A stretch of 64,000 bases of DNA. Source: Pseudomonas benzenivorans. GTDB taxonomy: Bacteria; Pseudomonadota; Gammaproteobacteria; Pseudomonadales; Pseudomonadaceae. Below the pieces are notes generated by a model. It was not told where the DNA came from, made no database searches, and worked only from the letters and a program-made list of their open reading frames with translations. Within the stretch, counting starts at the first letter, position 1; each line of letters begins with the position of its first letter. This document shows positions 19,757 through 30,443 of the stretch, in pieces. The stretch is from NCBI RefSeq assembly GCF_033547155.1, contig NZ_CP137892.1:2418001-2482000 (forward strand). The letters run 5' to 3'. A program made the position numbers and the translations under genes.

Positions 19757-20776
19757 ATGGCCCTGTCTCCTATCAATCAACGGCGCTTCCAGCGCTTCAA
19801 GGCCCACAAGCGCGGCTGGTGGTCGCTGTGGATCTTCCTGGTGCTGTTCGTCCTGACCCTGGGCGCCGAGCTGATCGCCAACGACAAGCCCCTGGTCGTG
19901 CAGTACGACGGTCAGTGGTACTTCCCGGTGCTCAAGCGTTACCCGGAAACCACCTTCGGCGGCGAATTCCCGCTGCAGGCCAACTACAAGAGCCCCTACA
20001 TCCAGGGGCTGATAGCCGAGAAAGACGGCTGGATGCTGTGGCCGCCGATCCCCTTCAGCTATTCGAGCATCAACTACGATCTGGAGGTGCCGGCCCCGGC
20101 GCCGCCCTCGGCGGCCAACTGGCTGGGCACCGACGACCAGGGTCGCGACGTACTGGCCCGGGTCATCTACGGCTTCCGCATCTCGGTGCTGTTCGCCCTG
20201 ACCCTGACCGTGCTCAGCTCCATCATCGGCGTGTTCGCCGGCGCCCTGCAGGGCTTCTACGGCGGCTGGGTCGACCTGCTGGGGCAGCGTTTCCTCGAGG
20301 TCTGGTCCGGCCTGCCGGTGCTCTACCTGCTGATCATCCTGGCCAGTTTCGTGCAGCCGAATTTCTGGTGGTTGCTGGGCATCATGCTGCTGTTCTCCTG
20401 GATGAGCCTGGTGGATGTGGTGCGCGCCGAGTTCCTCCGTGGCCGCAACCTGGAGTACGTGCGCGCCGCCCGCGCCCTGGGCATGGAGAACGGCGCCATC
20501 ATGTTCCACCACATCCTGCCCAACGCCATGGTCTCGACCATGACCTTCATGCCCTTCATCCTCACCGGCGCCATCGGCACCCTCACCGCCCTGGACTTCC
20601 TCGGCTTCGGCCTGCCGCCGGGAGCACCGTCGCTCGGCGAGCTGGTCGCCCAGGGCAAGGCCAACCTGCAGGCCCCCTGGTTGGGGATGACCGCCTTCGC
20701 CGTACTCGCCCTGATGCTCAGCCTGCTGGTGTTTATCGGCGAAGCGGCACGCGATGCCTTCGACCCGAGGAAATGA
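19757..20776 (+). CDS. nppC: Peptide ABC importer permease (YejE type)
   Basis: The 339-residue DppC/OppC-type permease starts with an N-terminal cytoplasmic segment (NQRRFQRFKAHKRGWWSLW), a transmembrane helix and a large periplasmic loop (about residues 45-130) as in YejE, then the permease core after LGTDDQGRDVLARVIYGFR. The EAA-type coupling sequence is YVRAARALGMENGAIMFHHILPNA near residue 234, split by the usual glycine. It forms the membrane channel with the preceding permease; the next gene starts 1 base after its stop. Confidence 0.93.
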   Translation: MALSPINQRRFQRFKAHKRGWWSLWIFLVLFVLTLGAELIANDKPLVVQYDGQWYFPVLKRYPETTFGGEFPLQANYKSPYIQGLIAEKDGWMLWPPIPFSYSSINYDLEVPAPAPPSAANWLGTDDQGRDVLARVIYGFRISVLFALTLTVLSSIIGVFAGALQGFYGGWVDLLGQRFLEVWSGLPVLYLLIILASFVQPNFWWLLGIMLLFSWMSLVDVVRAEFLRGRNLEYVRAARALGMENGAIMFHHILPNAMVSTMTFMPFILTGAIGTLTALDFLGFGLPPGAPSLGELVAQGKANLQAPWLGMTAFAVLALMLSLLVFIGEAARDAFDPRK

Positions 20777-20777
20777 G

Positions 20778-22391
<1,614 letters not shown>

Positions 22392-22421
22392 TCCTTGAAA
22401 GCAGGAAGAGGAAGCGTACAC

Positions 22422-23216
22422 ATGGGTTTTCTAAGCGGTAAGCGCGTACTGATCGTTGGCGTTGCCAGCAAACTGTCCATCGCCTCGGGCATCGCCGCGG
22501 CCATGCACCGCGAGGGCGCCGAACTGGCTTTCACCTATCAGAACGAGAAGCTCAAGGGCCGGGTCGAAGAGTTCGCCGCCAGCTGGGGTTCGGGCCCCGA
22601 GCTGTGCTTCCCCTGCGACGTGGCCAACGATGACGAGATCGTCAGCGTGTTCGAGGCCCTGAGCAAGAAGTGGGACGGCCTGGACTGCATCGTTCACTCG
22701 GTCGGTTTCGCCCCGGGTGATCAGCTCAACGGCGACTTCACCGAAGTCACCACCCGCGAAGGCTTCAAGATCGCCCACGACATCAGTGCCTACAGCTTCG
22801 TCGCCCTGGCCAAGGCCGGTCGCGAAATGATGAAGGGGCGCAACGGCAGCCTGCTGACCCTCTCCTACCTGGGCGCCGAGCGCACCATGCCGAACTACAA
22901 CGTGATGGGCATGGCCAAGGCCAGCCTGGAAGCCGGCGTGCGCTACCTGGCCGCCAGCCTCGGTCCGGAAGGCACCCGCGTCAACGCCATCTCCGCAGGC
23001 CCGATCCGCACCCTCGCCGCCAGCGGCATTGCCAGCTTCCGCAAGATGCTGGCCGCCAACGAGAAGCAGACCCCGCTGCGCCGCAACGTGACCATCGAGG
23101 AAGTCGGCAATGCCGGCGCCTTCCTCTGCTCCGACCTGGCCTCAGGCGTCAGCGGTGAGATCATGTACGTCGACGGCGGCTTCAACACCACCGCCATGGG
23201 CGCGATGGAAGACTGA
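22422..23216 (+). CDS. fabI: Enoyl-[acyl-carrier-protein] reductase (NADH)
   Basis: The 264-residue short-chain dehydrogenase-like enzyme has the FabI signature: catalytic tyrosine and lysine in a Y-x6-K arrangement (YNVMGMAK, near residues 156-163), a second tyrosine ten residues earlier ([12 protein letters not shown]), and the N-terminal nucleotide-binding sequence [14 protein letters not shown]. It reduces trans-2-enoyl-ACP in the last step of fatty-acid elongation and is the triclosan target. The ATG at 22422 follows a purine-rich ribosome binding site; upstream codons are not family-like. A bidirectional terminator separates it from the converging ppiD. Confidence 0.96.
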   Translation: MGFLSGKRVLIVGVASKLSIASGIAAAMHREGAELAFTYQNEKLKGRVEEFAASWGSGPELCFPCDVANDDEIVSVFEALSKKWDGLDCIVHSVGFAPGDQLNGDFTEVTTREGFKIAHDISAYSFVALAKAGREMMKGRNGSLLTLSYLGAERTMPNYNVMGMAKASLEAGVRYLAASLGPEGTRVNAISAGPIRTLAASGIASFRKMLAANEKQTPLRRNVTIEEVGNAGAFLCSDLASGVSGEIMYVDGGFNTTAMGAMED

Positions 23217-23235
23217 TCGACCCAACGGCGACAAT

Positions 23236-23263
23236 AAAAAAGCCCGCGAAAGCGGGCTTTTTT
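23236..23263. terminator. Bidirectional terminator between fabI and ppiD
   Basis: Perfect 12-bp stem (23236-23247 with 23252-23263) around a GAAA tetraloop, with A and T runs on both sides. It ends fabI on the plus strand and ppiD on the minus strand. Confidence 0.95.
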
Positions 23264-23278
23264 ACGACTCGACGGTTA

Positions 23279-25144
23279 TCAGAACCGCTCGATATCCGCT
23301 TGCGCCTCCAGCTGCTTGCGGAAGGCGGCGAAGTCCTGCTGACCACTGCGCGAGGCCAGGAAGCGGCGGTACATGGCCTTCTCCTCCTCGGCCAACGCTT
23401 CCTGCGGCTCGCTCACGCCGTTCAGGCGGATCACCACGAAGTCGCCGCTGTCCAGGCCCACGCCGGCGAAGCTCGGCTGGCCGGAATCGCTCGGCTTGGG
23501 CATACGGAACAGCGCCTGCAGCACCACCGGCTCGACACCCTCATGGCTGCGCGTGGCCGCCTCGACCGGCTGCCATTCTTGCGTCTGCTCGGCCGGCGTC
23601 TTGCCATCGCGCAATGCCGTCAACAGCTCCTCGCCCTTGGCTTTCGCCGCCTCGCTGGCCCGCACCCTGGTCAGGTGCCCACGGATGCTGTCGGCCACCT
23701 GCTCCAGCGCCAACTGCTCGGGCTTCCGGTGCTCCTTGACGCGCACCACCACGACCGTGTTCGGATCCAGCTCGATGGTCGCGCTGTTGTTGCCGTCCTC
23801 CAGCACCTCTGCACTGAAGGCCGCCTGGATAACCTGGCGGTTAGCGGCCAGCCCTTCGCCACCTTCACGGCCGAAGGCGTCGGTGGTTTTCACCTCCAAA
23901 CCGAGCTCCTGCGCAGGCTGGGCCAGATCGGAGGACTCGAACGCCAGGTCTTCCAGCTGCTTGGCAACTTCGACGAAACGCTGCTCGACCCGCTGTGCCT
24001 TCAGATCGCGTACCAGCTTGTCCTTCAGGCTGTCGAAGCTCGGCACCTCGGGCGCCTGCACACCCAGCAGCTTGATCAGGTGCCAGCCGAACTCGCTACG
24101 GACCGGCGCGGAAACCTCGCCCTCGCCCAGGGCATACAGGGCCTCTTCGAAGGCCGGGTCGTACACACCCTGCCCGGCATAGCCCAGATCGCCGCCCTCG
24201 GTGGCCGAACCCGGGTCCTCGGAGAGCTCCTTGGCCAGCGCCGCGAACTCCTCGCCCTGCTGCAGGCGCTTCTGGACCTCATCGATCTTGGCCTTGGCCT
24301 GCCCCTCATCAACCGCGTCGCTGACCTCGATCAGGATATGCGCAGCTCGGCGTTGCTCGGCCAGATTGGCGATCTCGCTCTGGTAGGCACTCTGCAGGTC
24401 TTCGTCGGCCACTTCCACCTGATCGAAGAAGGCATCCTTCTTCAGCTCGAGGTACTCCAGGACCACCTGCTCAGGGCTCATGAACTGGCTGGCCTGGGCC
24501 TCGTAGTAAGCCTTGACGTCGTCATCGCTCAACTGCACGGCCGCGGTATCAGCCGGCACCCGCAGCGTGGCGAAGTCACGGGTCTGCTGCTCCAGGCGGG
24601 CGAAGGCTTCGACTTGGGCATCGGTGACGAAGCCGCTGCCGGCCAGACCCGCCCGCAGCTGGCCGATGAGCATTTCCTGGGCCAGCATCTGACGGAACTG
24701 CAGGCGGCTATAGCCCAGCTGGCGAATGACCTGATCGAAGCGATCGGCATTGAACTTGCCGTCCACCTGAAACTCCGGGGTCTGCAGGATCAGCTGATCG
24801 AGCGCCTGCTCGGAGAACGCGAAGTCTGCATCCGCCGCGGCCTGCAACAGCAGAGTCCGCTCGATCAAGCCATTGAGCGCCGACTCGCGCAGCAGCTTCT
24901 CATCCAGCAGGGATGCGTCGAAGTCCTTGCCGAGCTGCTGCAACAGCTGACGCCGCTGCATCTCGACCGCCTGCCCCAGCTGACTCAAGCTGACCTTTTC
25001 GCCATTCACCTCGGCGGCGTTCTGGCTGTTGCTGGTACTGGTGAATACGGCCTCGACACCGGTCAGCGCCAGTAGCACGACGATAAGGCCGATAATGGTT
25101 TTGGCAATCCACCCCTGTGAATTGTCCCTGATGTTCTGCAGCAT
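23279..25144 (-). CDS. ppiD: Periplasmic folding chaperone, parvulin-like, membrane anchored
   Basis: The 621-residue protein has one transmembrane anchor (about residues 12-34, KTIIGLIVVLLALTGVEAVF), a SurA-like N-terminal chaperone region (about 40-200), a parvulin domain (about 265-360, containing AAHILIEVS, GGDLGYAG and EFGWHLIKL), and a C-terminal domain. PpiD sits at the Sec translocon exit and helps fold emerging periplasmic and outer-membrane proteins. It follows hupB on the minus strand, but a terminator and a structured element lie between them, so it may have its own promoter. Confidence 0.95.
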   Translation of the reverse strand: MLQNIRDNSQGWIAKTIIGLIVVLLALTGVEAVFTSTSNSQNAAEVNGEKVSLSQLGQAVEMQRRQLLQQLGKDFDASLLDEKLLRESALNGLIERTLLLQAAADADFAFSEQALDQLILQTPEFQVDGKFNADRFDQVIRQLGYSRLQFRQMLAQEMLIGQLRAGLAGSGFVTDAQVEAFARLEQQTRDFATLRVPADTAAVQLSDDDVKAYYEAQASQFMSPEQVVLEYLELKKDAFFDQVEVADEDLQSAYQSEIANLAEQRRAAHILIEVSDAVDEGQAKAKIDEVQKRLQQGEEFAALAKELSEDPGSATEGGDLGYAGQGVYDPAFEEALYALGEGEVSAPVRSEFGWHLIKLLGVQAPEVPSFDSLKDKLVRDLKAQRVEQRFVEVAKQLEDLAFESSDLAQPAQELGLEVKTTDAFGREGGEGLAANRQVIQAAFSAEVLEDGNNSATIELDPNTVVVVRVKEHRKPEQLALEQVADSIRGHLTRVRASEAAKAKGEELLTALRDGKTPAEQTQEWQPVEAATRSHEGVEPVVLQALFRMPKPSDSGQPSFAGVGLDSGDFVVIRLNGVSEPQEALAEEEKAMYRRFLASRSGQQDFAAFRKQLEAQADIERF

Positions 25145-25211
25145 GCGTCCCCCAGAACGACTGTACGAATAATAAACAGCCGCGCAGCGTGGGTAATATC
25201 CAGATAGAAGA

Positions 25212-25235
25212 AAGGCGCATCCGGGGATGCGCCTT
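25212..25235 (-). terminator. Terminator downstream of hupB and the tRNA-like element
   Basis: A perfect 10-bp stem (25212-25221 with 25226-25235) with a CGGG/CCCG tetraloop. On the minus strand it is followed by TCTTCT. It lies after the tRNA-sized structure and before ppiD, so it would end the hupB transcript with the structure as its 3' end. Confidence 0.75.
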
Positions 25236-25245
25236 CGCGTGACTT

Positions 25246-25320
25246 GCGGAGCGGACGAGACTCGAGCCCGTGACTTCCGGCGTTACGGCCGGTGTCTGAC
25301 CGGCTGAATCACCGCTCCGC
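25246..25320 (-). ncRNA. tRNA-sized structured element in the hupB 3' region, probable pseudo-tRNA
   Basis: These 75 bases are closed by a perfect 9-bp stem (GCGGAGCGG with CCGCTCCGC). On the minus strand they contain a D-arm-like TGATTCAGCCGG and a T-arm-like GGCTCGAGTCT. The anticodon arm is not canonical (the loop CGTAAC has six bases), the acceptor region is too long, and no CCA follows. An alternative fold with an inner GCCGGT-CAGAC-ACCGGC hairpin is also stable. A functional tRNA is therefore unlikely; a decayed tRNA or a structured 3' untranslated element fits better. A terminator follows 10 bases later on the same strand. Confidence 0.45.
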
Positions 25321-25370
25321 TACCAGCCCGACCTCGCAGCCGAACTGGAAGGGCAAGGCCCGAAAGACGC

Positions 25371-25643
25371 TTAGTTGACTGCGTCCTTCAGAGCTTTGCC
25401 AGCCTTGAAACCTGGGATCTTAGCGGCGGCGATGCTGATCGGCTTACCGGTCTGCGGGTTACGGCCAGTGCGAGCGGCGCGCTCCTTGACAGCGAAGGTA
25501 CCGAAACCAACCAGTACGACGGAGTCACCAGCCTTGAGAGCGCCAGTGACGGATTCAATCACTGCGTCCAGCGCGCGGCCAGCAACAGCTTTCGGGATAT
25601 CAGCAGATGCAGCGATAGCATCAATCAGTTCCGACTTGTTCAC
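25371..25643 (-). CDS. hupB: DNA-binding protein HU-beta
   Basis: The 90-residue histone-like protein begins [27 protein letters not shown] after the initiator and has the DNA-arm signature [24 protein letters not shown], read across the usual turn. It bends and compacts DNA in the nucleoid as a homo- or heterodimer. The start is a GTG at 25643 with AAGGGGA 7 bases upstream; the frame stays open further but the added residues are not HU-like. It has its own near-consensus promoter just after lon and is followed by the tRNA-like element and a terminator. Confidence 0.96.
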   Translation of the reverse strand: MNKSELIDAIAASADIPKAVAGRALDAVIESVTGALKAGDSVVLVGFGTFAVKERAARTGRNPQTGKPISIAAAKIPGFKAGKALKDAVN

Positions 25644-25730
25644 TCTAAGTCCCCTTAATTTCTGTTGAGTTTGTTTCTTGATTTTTAGTGTAAGCAAAGC
25701 GGGTGCTGGGCGGCCTGCAGACACAATAAG

Positions 25731-25766
25731 AGCCGCTTTATATCAAGGGCTCTAAAATTGTGTCAA
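25731..25766 (-). promoter_or_regulatory. Sigma-70 promoter of hupB
   Basis: On the minus strand a -35 TTGACA (25761-25766) and a -10 TATAAA (25737-25742) are 18 bases apart, a near-consensus sigma-70 promoter directly after the lon stop. The -10 is enclosed by a 6-bp dyad (AGAGCC ... GGCTCT), which may be an operator or a weak lon terminator. Confidence 0.8.
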
Positions 25767-25779
25767 GAAAGCCCCCCGG

Positions 25780-28176
25780 CTAATGCGTGCTAATTCGCTC
25801 CTTGGAATCAGACTCGCGCTTCTCATCCTTTGCAACCAGCTCGGGAGCCGCATCGGGCAAGGGCTCCGGGGCGTATTGCAGCGCAATTTGCAGGACCTCG
25901 TCAATCCATTTAACGGGTTTAATCTGCAGGTCTTGCTTTATATTTTCAGGAATTTCTTTCAAGTCGCGGACATTTTCTTCAGGAATGATCACGGTTTTGA
26001 TTCCGCCCCGATGAGCCGCCAGCAATTTTTCTTTTAGTCCACCGATCGCCAGCACCTGACCGCGCAGGGTGATCTCACCGGTCATGGCCACATCGGCCCG
26101 CACCGGGATCTGGGTCAGGGCCGAGACCAGAGCCGTGCACATGCCCACACCGGCACTGGGGCCGTCCTTGGGCGTCGCACCCTCGGGCATGTGGATATGG
26201 ATATCGCGCTTCTCATAGAAATCCAGGGCCACGCCCAGGCTCTTGGCGCGGCTGCGCACCACGGTTTGCGCGGCGGTGATCGACTCCACCATCACGTCCC
26301 CCAGCGAACCGGTCTTGATCAACTGGCCCTTGCCGGGCACGACCGCGGCCTCGATGGTCAGCAGTTCGCCGCCCACCTGGGTCCAGGCCAGCCCGGTCAC
26401 CTGACCGATCTGGTCTTCCTGCTCGGCCAGGCCATAGCGGTGCTTGCGCACACCGAGGAAATGCTCGAGCGATTCGGCAGTGACCAGCACCTCGAAACGC
26501 TTCTGCCGGGCATGCTCCTTCACCGCCCGACGACAGACCTTGGCGATCTGCCGCTCCAGGCTGCGCACCCCCGCCTCGCGGGTGTAGTAGCGGATGATGT
26601 CGCGAATCGCCGCCTCCTCGAACGCCAACTCGCCTTTCTTCAGGCCGTTGACCTGGATCTGCTTCGGCGCCAGGTACTTGATGGCGATGTTGACCTTCTC
26701 ATCCTCGGTGTAACCGGGCAGGCGAATCACCTCCATGCGATCGAGCAAGGGGGCCGGAATGTTCATGGAGTTGGCGGTACAGAGGAACATCACGTCGGAG
26801 AGGTCGTAATCGACTTCCAGATAGTGATCGTTGAAGTTGTGGTTCTGCTCGGGATCGAGCACCTCGAGCAGGGCCGAGGCCGGATCGCCGCGCATGTCCT
26901 GCCCCATCTTGTCGATCTCGTCGAGCAGGAACAGCGGGTTGCGCACGCCCACCTTGGTCATCTTCTGGATCAGCCGGCCCGGCATCGAACCGATATAGGT
27001 CCGCCGATGACCGCGGATCTCCGCCTCATCGCGCACGCCGCCCAGGGCCATGCGCACGAACTTGCGATTGGTCGAGTGGGCGATCGACTCGGCCAGGGAG
27101 GTCTTGCCCACCCCCGGCGGCCCGACCAGACAGAGCACCGGTCCCTTGATCTTCTTCACCCGCTTCTGCACCGCGAGGTACTCGAGGATGCGCTCCTTGA
27201 CCTCTTCCAGGCCATAGTGATCGGCATTGAGGATGGCCTCGGCCCGCGCCAGATCCAGGCGCACCTTGCTGTGCGCCTTCCACGGCACGTTCACCAGCCA
27301 GTCGATATAGGAGCGCACCACGGTGGCCTCGGCCGACATCGGCGACATCTGCTTGAGCTTGTTCAGCTCGGTCTGCGCCTTGTCGTAGGCTTCCTTGGTC
27401 AGGCCGGCATTCTCGATGCGCCTCTTCAGCTCATCCAGCTCGCTGTGGCCTTCGTCGATATCGCCGAGCTCCTTCTGGATGGCCTTCATCTGCTCATTCA
27501 GGTAGTACTCGCGCTGACTGCGCTCCATCTGCTTCTTCACCCGACCACGGATGCGCTTCTCGACCTGCAGCAGGTCGATCTCGGCGTCCAGCAGCGCCAG
27601 TACGTGCTCGACCCGCGCCGACAAGTCGGTGATCTCGAGGATTTCCTGCTTCTGCTCGATCTTCAGTGCCATGTGCGCGGCCATGGTGTCGACCAGACGA
27701 CTCGGCTCGTCGATGCTGTTGAGCGACGACAGCACCTCGGCCGGCACTTTCTTGCCAAGCTGCACGTACTGCTCGAACTGGCTGAGCAGGCTGCGCACGA
27801 AGACCTCGGACTCGCGCTCGGCGGCCTCGACCTCGTCGAGCAGCTGCACCTCGGCGCGGCAGTGGTCCTCGGCCTCGATGAACCGCTCGATCTCGCCCCG
27901 CTGCTCGCCCTCGACCAGCACCTTGACCGTGCCGTCCGGCAGCTTCAGCAGTTGCAGGACCGTCGCCACGGTTCCGACCCGGTAGAGTTCCGCCTCGCCC
28001 GGATCATCGTCCGCGGGGTTCTTCTGGGCGAGCAGCAGGATCTGCTTCTCCCCTGTCATCGCCGCCTCCAGGGCTTCGATGGATTTCTCGCGCCCGACGA
28101 ACAGCGGGATCACCATGTGCGGATAGACCACGACATCGCGCAGCGGCAAGAGAGGCAATTCGATGGTTGTCTTCAT
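25780..28176 (-). CDS. lon: ATP-dependent protease Lon
   Basis: The 798-residue protein has the Lon N-terminal substrate-recognition domain ([15 protein letters not shown] at the start), a central coiled region, an AAA+ module with Walker [13 protein letters not shown] near residue 355, and a C-terminal protease domain with the catalytic serine in DGPSAG near 678 and lysine in GLKEKLLAA near 721. It degrades misfolded and regulatory proteins as a hexamer in the cytoplasm. The ATG at 28176 gives the family length; the frame is open to 28365 only by chance. A sigma-32-like promoter precedes it. Confidence 0.97.
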   Translation of the reverse strand: MKTTIELPLLPLRDVVVYPHMVIPLFVGREKSIEALEAAMTGEKQILLLAQKNPADDDPGEAELYRVGTVATVLQLLKLPDGTVKVLVEGEQRGEIERFIEAEDHCRAEVQLLDEVEAAERESEVFVRSLLSQFEQYVQLGKKVPAEVLSSLNSIDEPSRLVDTMAAHMALKIEQKQEILEITDLSARVEHVLALLDAEIDLLQVEKRIRGRVKKQMERSQREYYLNEQMKAIQKELGDIDEGHSELDELKRRIENAGLTKEAYDKAQTELNKLKQMSPMSAEATVVRSYIDWLVNVPWKAHSKVRLDLARAEAILNADHYGLEEVKERILEYLAVQKRVKKIKGPVLCLVGPPGVGKTSLAESIAHSTNRKFVRMALGGVRDEAEIRGHRRTYIGSMPGRLIQKMTKVGVRNPLFLLDEIDKMGQDMRGDPASALLEVLDPEQNHNFNDHYLEVDYDLSDVMFLCTANSMNIPAPLLDRMEVIRLPGYTEDEKVNIAIKYLAPKQIQVNGLKKGELAFEEAAIRDIIRYYTREAGVRSLERQIAKVCRRAVKEHARQKRFEVLVTAESLEHFLGVRKHRYGLAEQEDQIGQVTGLAWTQVGGELLTIEAAVVPGKGQLIKTGSLGDVMVESITAAQTVVRSRAKSLGVALDFYEKRDIHIHMPEGATPKDGPSAGVGMCTALVSALTQIPVRADVAMTGEITLRGQVLAIGGLKEKLLAAHRGGIKTVIIPEENVRDLKEIPENIKQDLQIKPVKWIDEVLQIALQYAPEPLPDAAPELVAKDEKRESDSKERISTH

Positions 28177-28234
28177 GATTTCGGCTCTACGGCGGCCATA
28201 CGGCCGTAAACAGATGGGAATACCCTTGGCCCTA

Positions 28235-28263
28235 AGATGGGGGTAGCCCCCGCAAAAAACAAG
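28235..28263 (-). promoter_or_regulatory. Sigma-32 (heat shock) promoter of lon
   Basis: On the minus strand CTTGTT (28258-28263) and CCCCATCT (28235-28242) are separated by 15 bases, matching the heat-shock pattern CTTGAA-N-CCCCATNT. It lies about 60-85 bases before the lon start and after the clpX terminator. Heat induction of lon is well established in other bacteria. Confidence 0.75.
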
Positions 28264-28277
28264 CGCTAGCACTGGAA

Positions 28278-28307
28278 ATGCAAAGGGGCCCGCAGGCCCC
28301 TTCGCAT
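28278..28307 (-). terminator. Terminator of clpX
   Basis: A stem of 13 pairs with one G-T wobble, core AAGGGGCC (28283-28290) and GGCCCCTT (28295-28302), with a 4-base loop. On the minus strand it runs into TTTGCATTT. It lies just after clpX and before the lon promoter. Confidence 0.85.
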
Positions 28308-28321
28308 TCAGGATGTAACGG

Positions 28322-29602
28322 TCACGCGTCCGGCGCTGCCTTGGCAGGCGCCTCGCTGTTCTCATAGATCAACAGCGGCTTGGACGAACCGTCGATCACG
28401 CTTTCGTCGATGACCACCTTGCTGACTTCCGACTGCGAAGGGATCTCGTACATGGTGTCGAGCAGGATGCCTTCGAGAATCGAGCGCAGGCCACGGGCCC
28501 CGGTCTTGCGCTCCAAGGCCTTGTTCGAGACCGCTTTCAGCGCATCCGGGCGGAACTCCAGTTCCACCCCTTCCATCTCGAACAGCTTGGCATACTGCTT
28601 GGTCAGGGCGTTCTTCGGCTCGGTGAGGATCTGCATCAAGGCAGCCTCGTCCAGCTCCTCGAGGGTCGCGATGACCGGCAGGCGGCCGACGAACTCGGGA
28701 ATCAGGCCGAACTTCACCAGGTCATCCGGCTCGACCTCGCGCAGCGATTCGCCGACCTTCTTGCCCAGATCCTTGCTGCGCACCTCGGCATTGAAGCCGA
28801 TCCCGCCCTTGGTCGAGCGCCCTTGGATGACCTTCTCCAGGCCGGAGAAGGCACCGCCACAGATGAACAGGATGTTGCGCGTATCGACCTGCAGGAACTC
28901 CTGCTGCGGGTGCTTGCGGCCGCCCTGCGGCGGGACCGAGGCGACGGTACCTTCGATCAGCTTGAGCAAGGCCTGCTGCACACCTTCGCCCGACACGTCG
29001 CGAGTGATCGAGGGGTTGTCGGACTTGCGCGAAATCTTATCGATCTCGTCGATGTAGACGATGCCCATCTGGGCCTTCTCGACATCGTAGTCGCACTTCT
29101 GCAACAGCTTCTGGATGATGTTCTCGACATCCTCCCCGACGTAACCCGCCTCTGTCAGGGTGGTGGCATCGGCGATGGTGAACGGTACATTGAGCAGGCG
29201 CGCCAGGGTCTCGGCCAGCAGGGTCTTGCCCGAACCGGTCGGACCGATCAGCAGGATATTGCTCTTGCCCAGTTCGACGTCGTCCTTCTTGTCGCGCTGG
29301 TTTAGGCGCTTGTAGTGGTTGTACACCGCTACCGAGAGGACCTTCTTCGCACGCTCCTGACCGATCACATACTGATCCAGGATGGTGCTGATCTCCTTGG
29401 GCGCAGGCAACTTGTGCGCACTGCTCTCGGCCTGAGCTTCCTGCACCTCCTCGCGGATGATGTCGTTGCACAGGTCGACGCACTCGTCGCAGATAAAGAC
29501 AGAGGGCCCGGCAATCAATTTGCGTACTTCGTGCTGGCTTTTGCCGCAGAAGGAGCAATAAAGCAGCTTGCCGTTGTCCTCGCCGTTGCGGGTATCAGTC
29601 AT
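28322..29602 (-). CDS. clpX: ATP-dependent Clp protease ATP-binding subunit ClpX
   Basis: The 426-residue unfoldase has an N-terminal zinc-binding domain (CSFCGKS ... CDEC, about residues 16-40), an AAA+ module with Walker [13 protein letters not shown] near 119, Walker [11 protein letters not shown], and the IGF loop (KGGIGF) that docks onto ClpP. It unfolds tagged or damaged proteins and feeds them to ClpP. The ATG at 29602 (MTDTRNG) is preferred over an upstream start 15 codons earlier that has no family similarity. It follows clpP on the same strand by about 100 bases. Confidence 0.97.
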   Translation of the reverse strand: MTDTRNGEDNGKLLYCSFCGKSQHEVRKLIAGPSVFICDECVDLCNDIIREEVQEAQAESSAHKLPAPKEISTILDQYVIGQERAKKVLSVAVYNHYKRLNQRDKKDDVELGKSNILLIGPTGSGKTLLAETLARLLNVPFTIADATTLTEAGYVGEDVENIIQKLLQKCDYDVEKAQMGIVYIDEIDKISRKSDNPSITRDVSGEGVQQALLKLIEGTVASVPPQGGRKHPQQEFLQVDTRNILFICGGAFSGLEKVIQGRSTKGGIGFNAEVRSKDLGKKVGESLREVEPDDLVKFGLIPEFVGRLPVIATLEELDEAALMQILTEPKNALTKQYAKLFEMEGVELEFRPDALKAVSNKALERKTGARGLRSILEGILLDTMYEIPSQSEVSKVVIDESVIDGSSKPLLIYENSEAPAKAAPDA

Positions 29603-29710
29603 TCGATCAATCCAATACGGTAGGCTTGAAACACAAGATGAAGGCAAATGCGGGCGTTTTCAAGCCCGCGCAGCGACCGGGATACTCCGGCCGCTCCATA
29701 CGCAAGCCGC

Positions 29711-30352
29711 TTAGCCCGCCAGTTGACGCTTGCTCAGCACCTGATCGATCAGGCGGTACTTGACCGCATCCTCGCCGCTCATGAAATTGTCGCGATCGGT
29801 GTCGCGAGCGATCACTTCGATCGGCTGGCCGGTGTGGTCGGCGAGGATCTTGTTCAGGCGCTCGCGAATGGTCAGGATCTCGCGGGCATGAATCTCGATG
29901 TCCGAGGCCTGGCCCTGGAAGCCGCCCAGAGGCTGGTGGATCATCATCCGCGAGTGCGGCAGGCAGTAACGCTTGCCCGCGGCGCCGCCGGCCAGCAGCA
30001 AGGCGCCCATGCTGCAGGCCTGACCGATGCAGATGGTCGATACATCGGGCTTGATGAACTGCATGGTGTCGTAGATCGACATGCCCGCAGTCACCGACCC
30101 ACCCGGCGAGTTGATGTACAGATGAATGTCCTTGTCCGGGTTCTCGGCCTCGAGGAACAGCAACTGGGCCGCGACCAGGTTGGCCATGTAGTCCTCGACC
30201 GGGCCGATCAGGAAGATCACCCGCTCCTTGAGCAGACGCGAGTAGATGTCGTAGGCGCGCTCGCCGCGAGCCGACTGCTCGATCACCATCGGCACCAGGC
30301 CGCCGGCAGCTTGGATGTCAGGCATGTGTTGCATAAAAGGATTGCGGGACAT
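29711..30352 (-). CDS. clpP: ATP-dependent Clp protease proteolytic subunit
   Basis: The 213-residue serine peptidase has the catalytic triad serine in [12 protein letters not shown] near residue 113, histidine in [10 protein letters not shown] near 138 and aspartate in DTDRDNFMS near 187. It forms the tetradecameric chamber that works with ClpX or ClpA. The ATG at 30352 (MSRNPF) matches the family N-terminus; a GTG three codons upstream is possible, but the ribosome binding site GGGAG is only 3-4 bases from it and about 12 from the ATG. It lies between tig and clpX, the usual order. Confidence 0.96.
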   Translation of the reverse strand: MSRNPFMQHMPDIQAAGGLVPMVIEQSARGERAYDIYSRLLKERVIFLIGPVEDYMANLVAAQLLFLEAENPDKDIHLYINSPGGSVTAGMSIYDTMQFIKPDVSTICIGQACSMGALLLAGGAAGKRYCLPHSRMMIHQPLGGFQGQASDIEIHAREILTIRERLNKILADHTGQPIEVIARDTDRDNFMSGEDAVKYRLIDQVLSKRQLAG

Positions 30353-30392
30353 GTCTTGCACTCGCTCCCTAAATAGTCATGTCACAAATACG

Positions 30393-30420
30393 CATAAGCC
30401 AGCGCGGAGGCTGGCTTATG
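30393..30420. other. Perfect 11-bp hairpin between tig and clpP
   Basis: CATAAGCCAGC (30393-30403) pairs fully with GCTGGCTTATG (30410-30420) around a 6-base loop. No T run follows on either strand, so it is not a typical terminator. It may be a partial attenuator or mRNA-stabilising element that sets the tig to clpP ratio. Confidence 0.55.
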
Positions 30421-30443
30421 GCGTGTTCGAACGAGGTAAAGAA

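Noticed and set aside
25246..25320. Functional tRNA on either strand
   Set aside because: The anticodon loop has six bases, the stem before the discriminator is too long and CCA is missing; on the plus strand the T-arm does not fit.
30393..30420. Hairpin as terminator of tig
   Set aside because: No T run on either strand; listed as a hairpin only.
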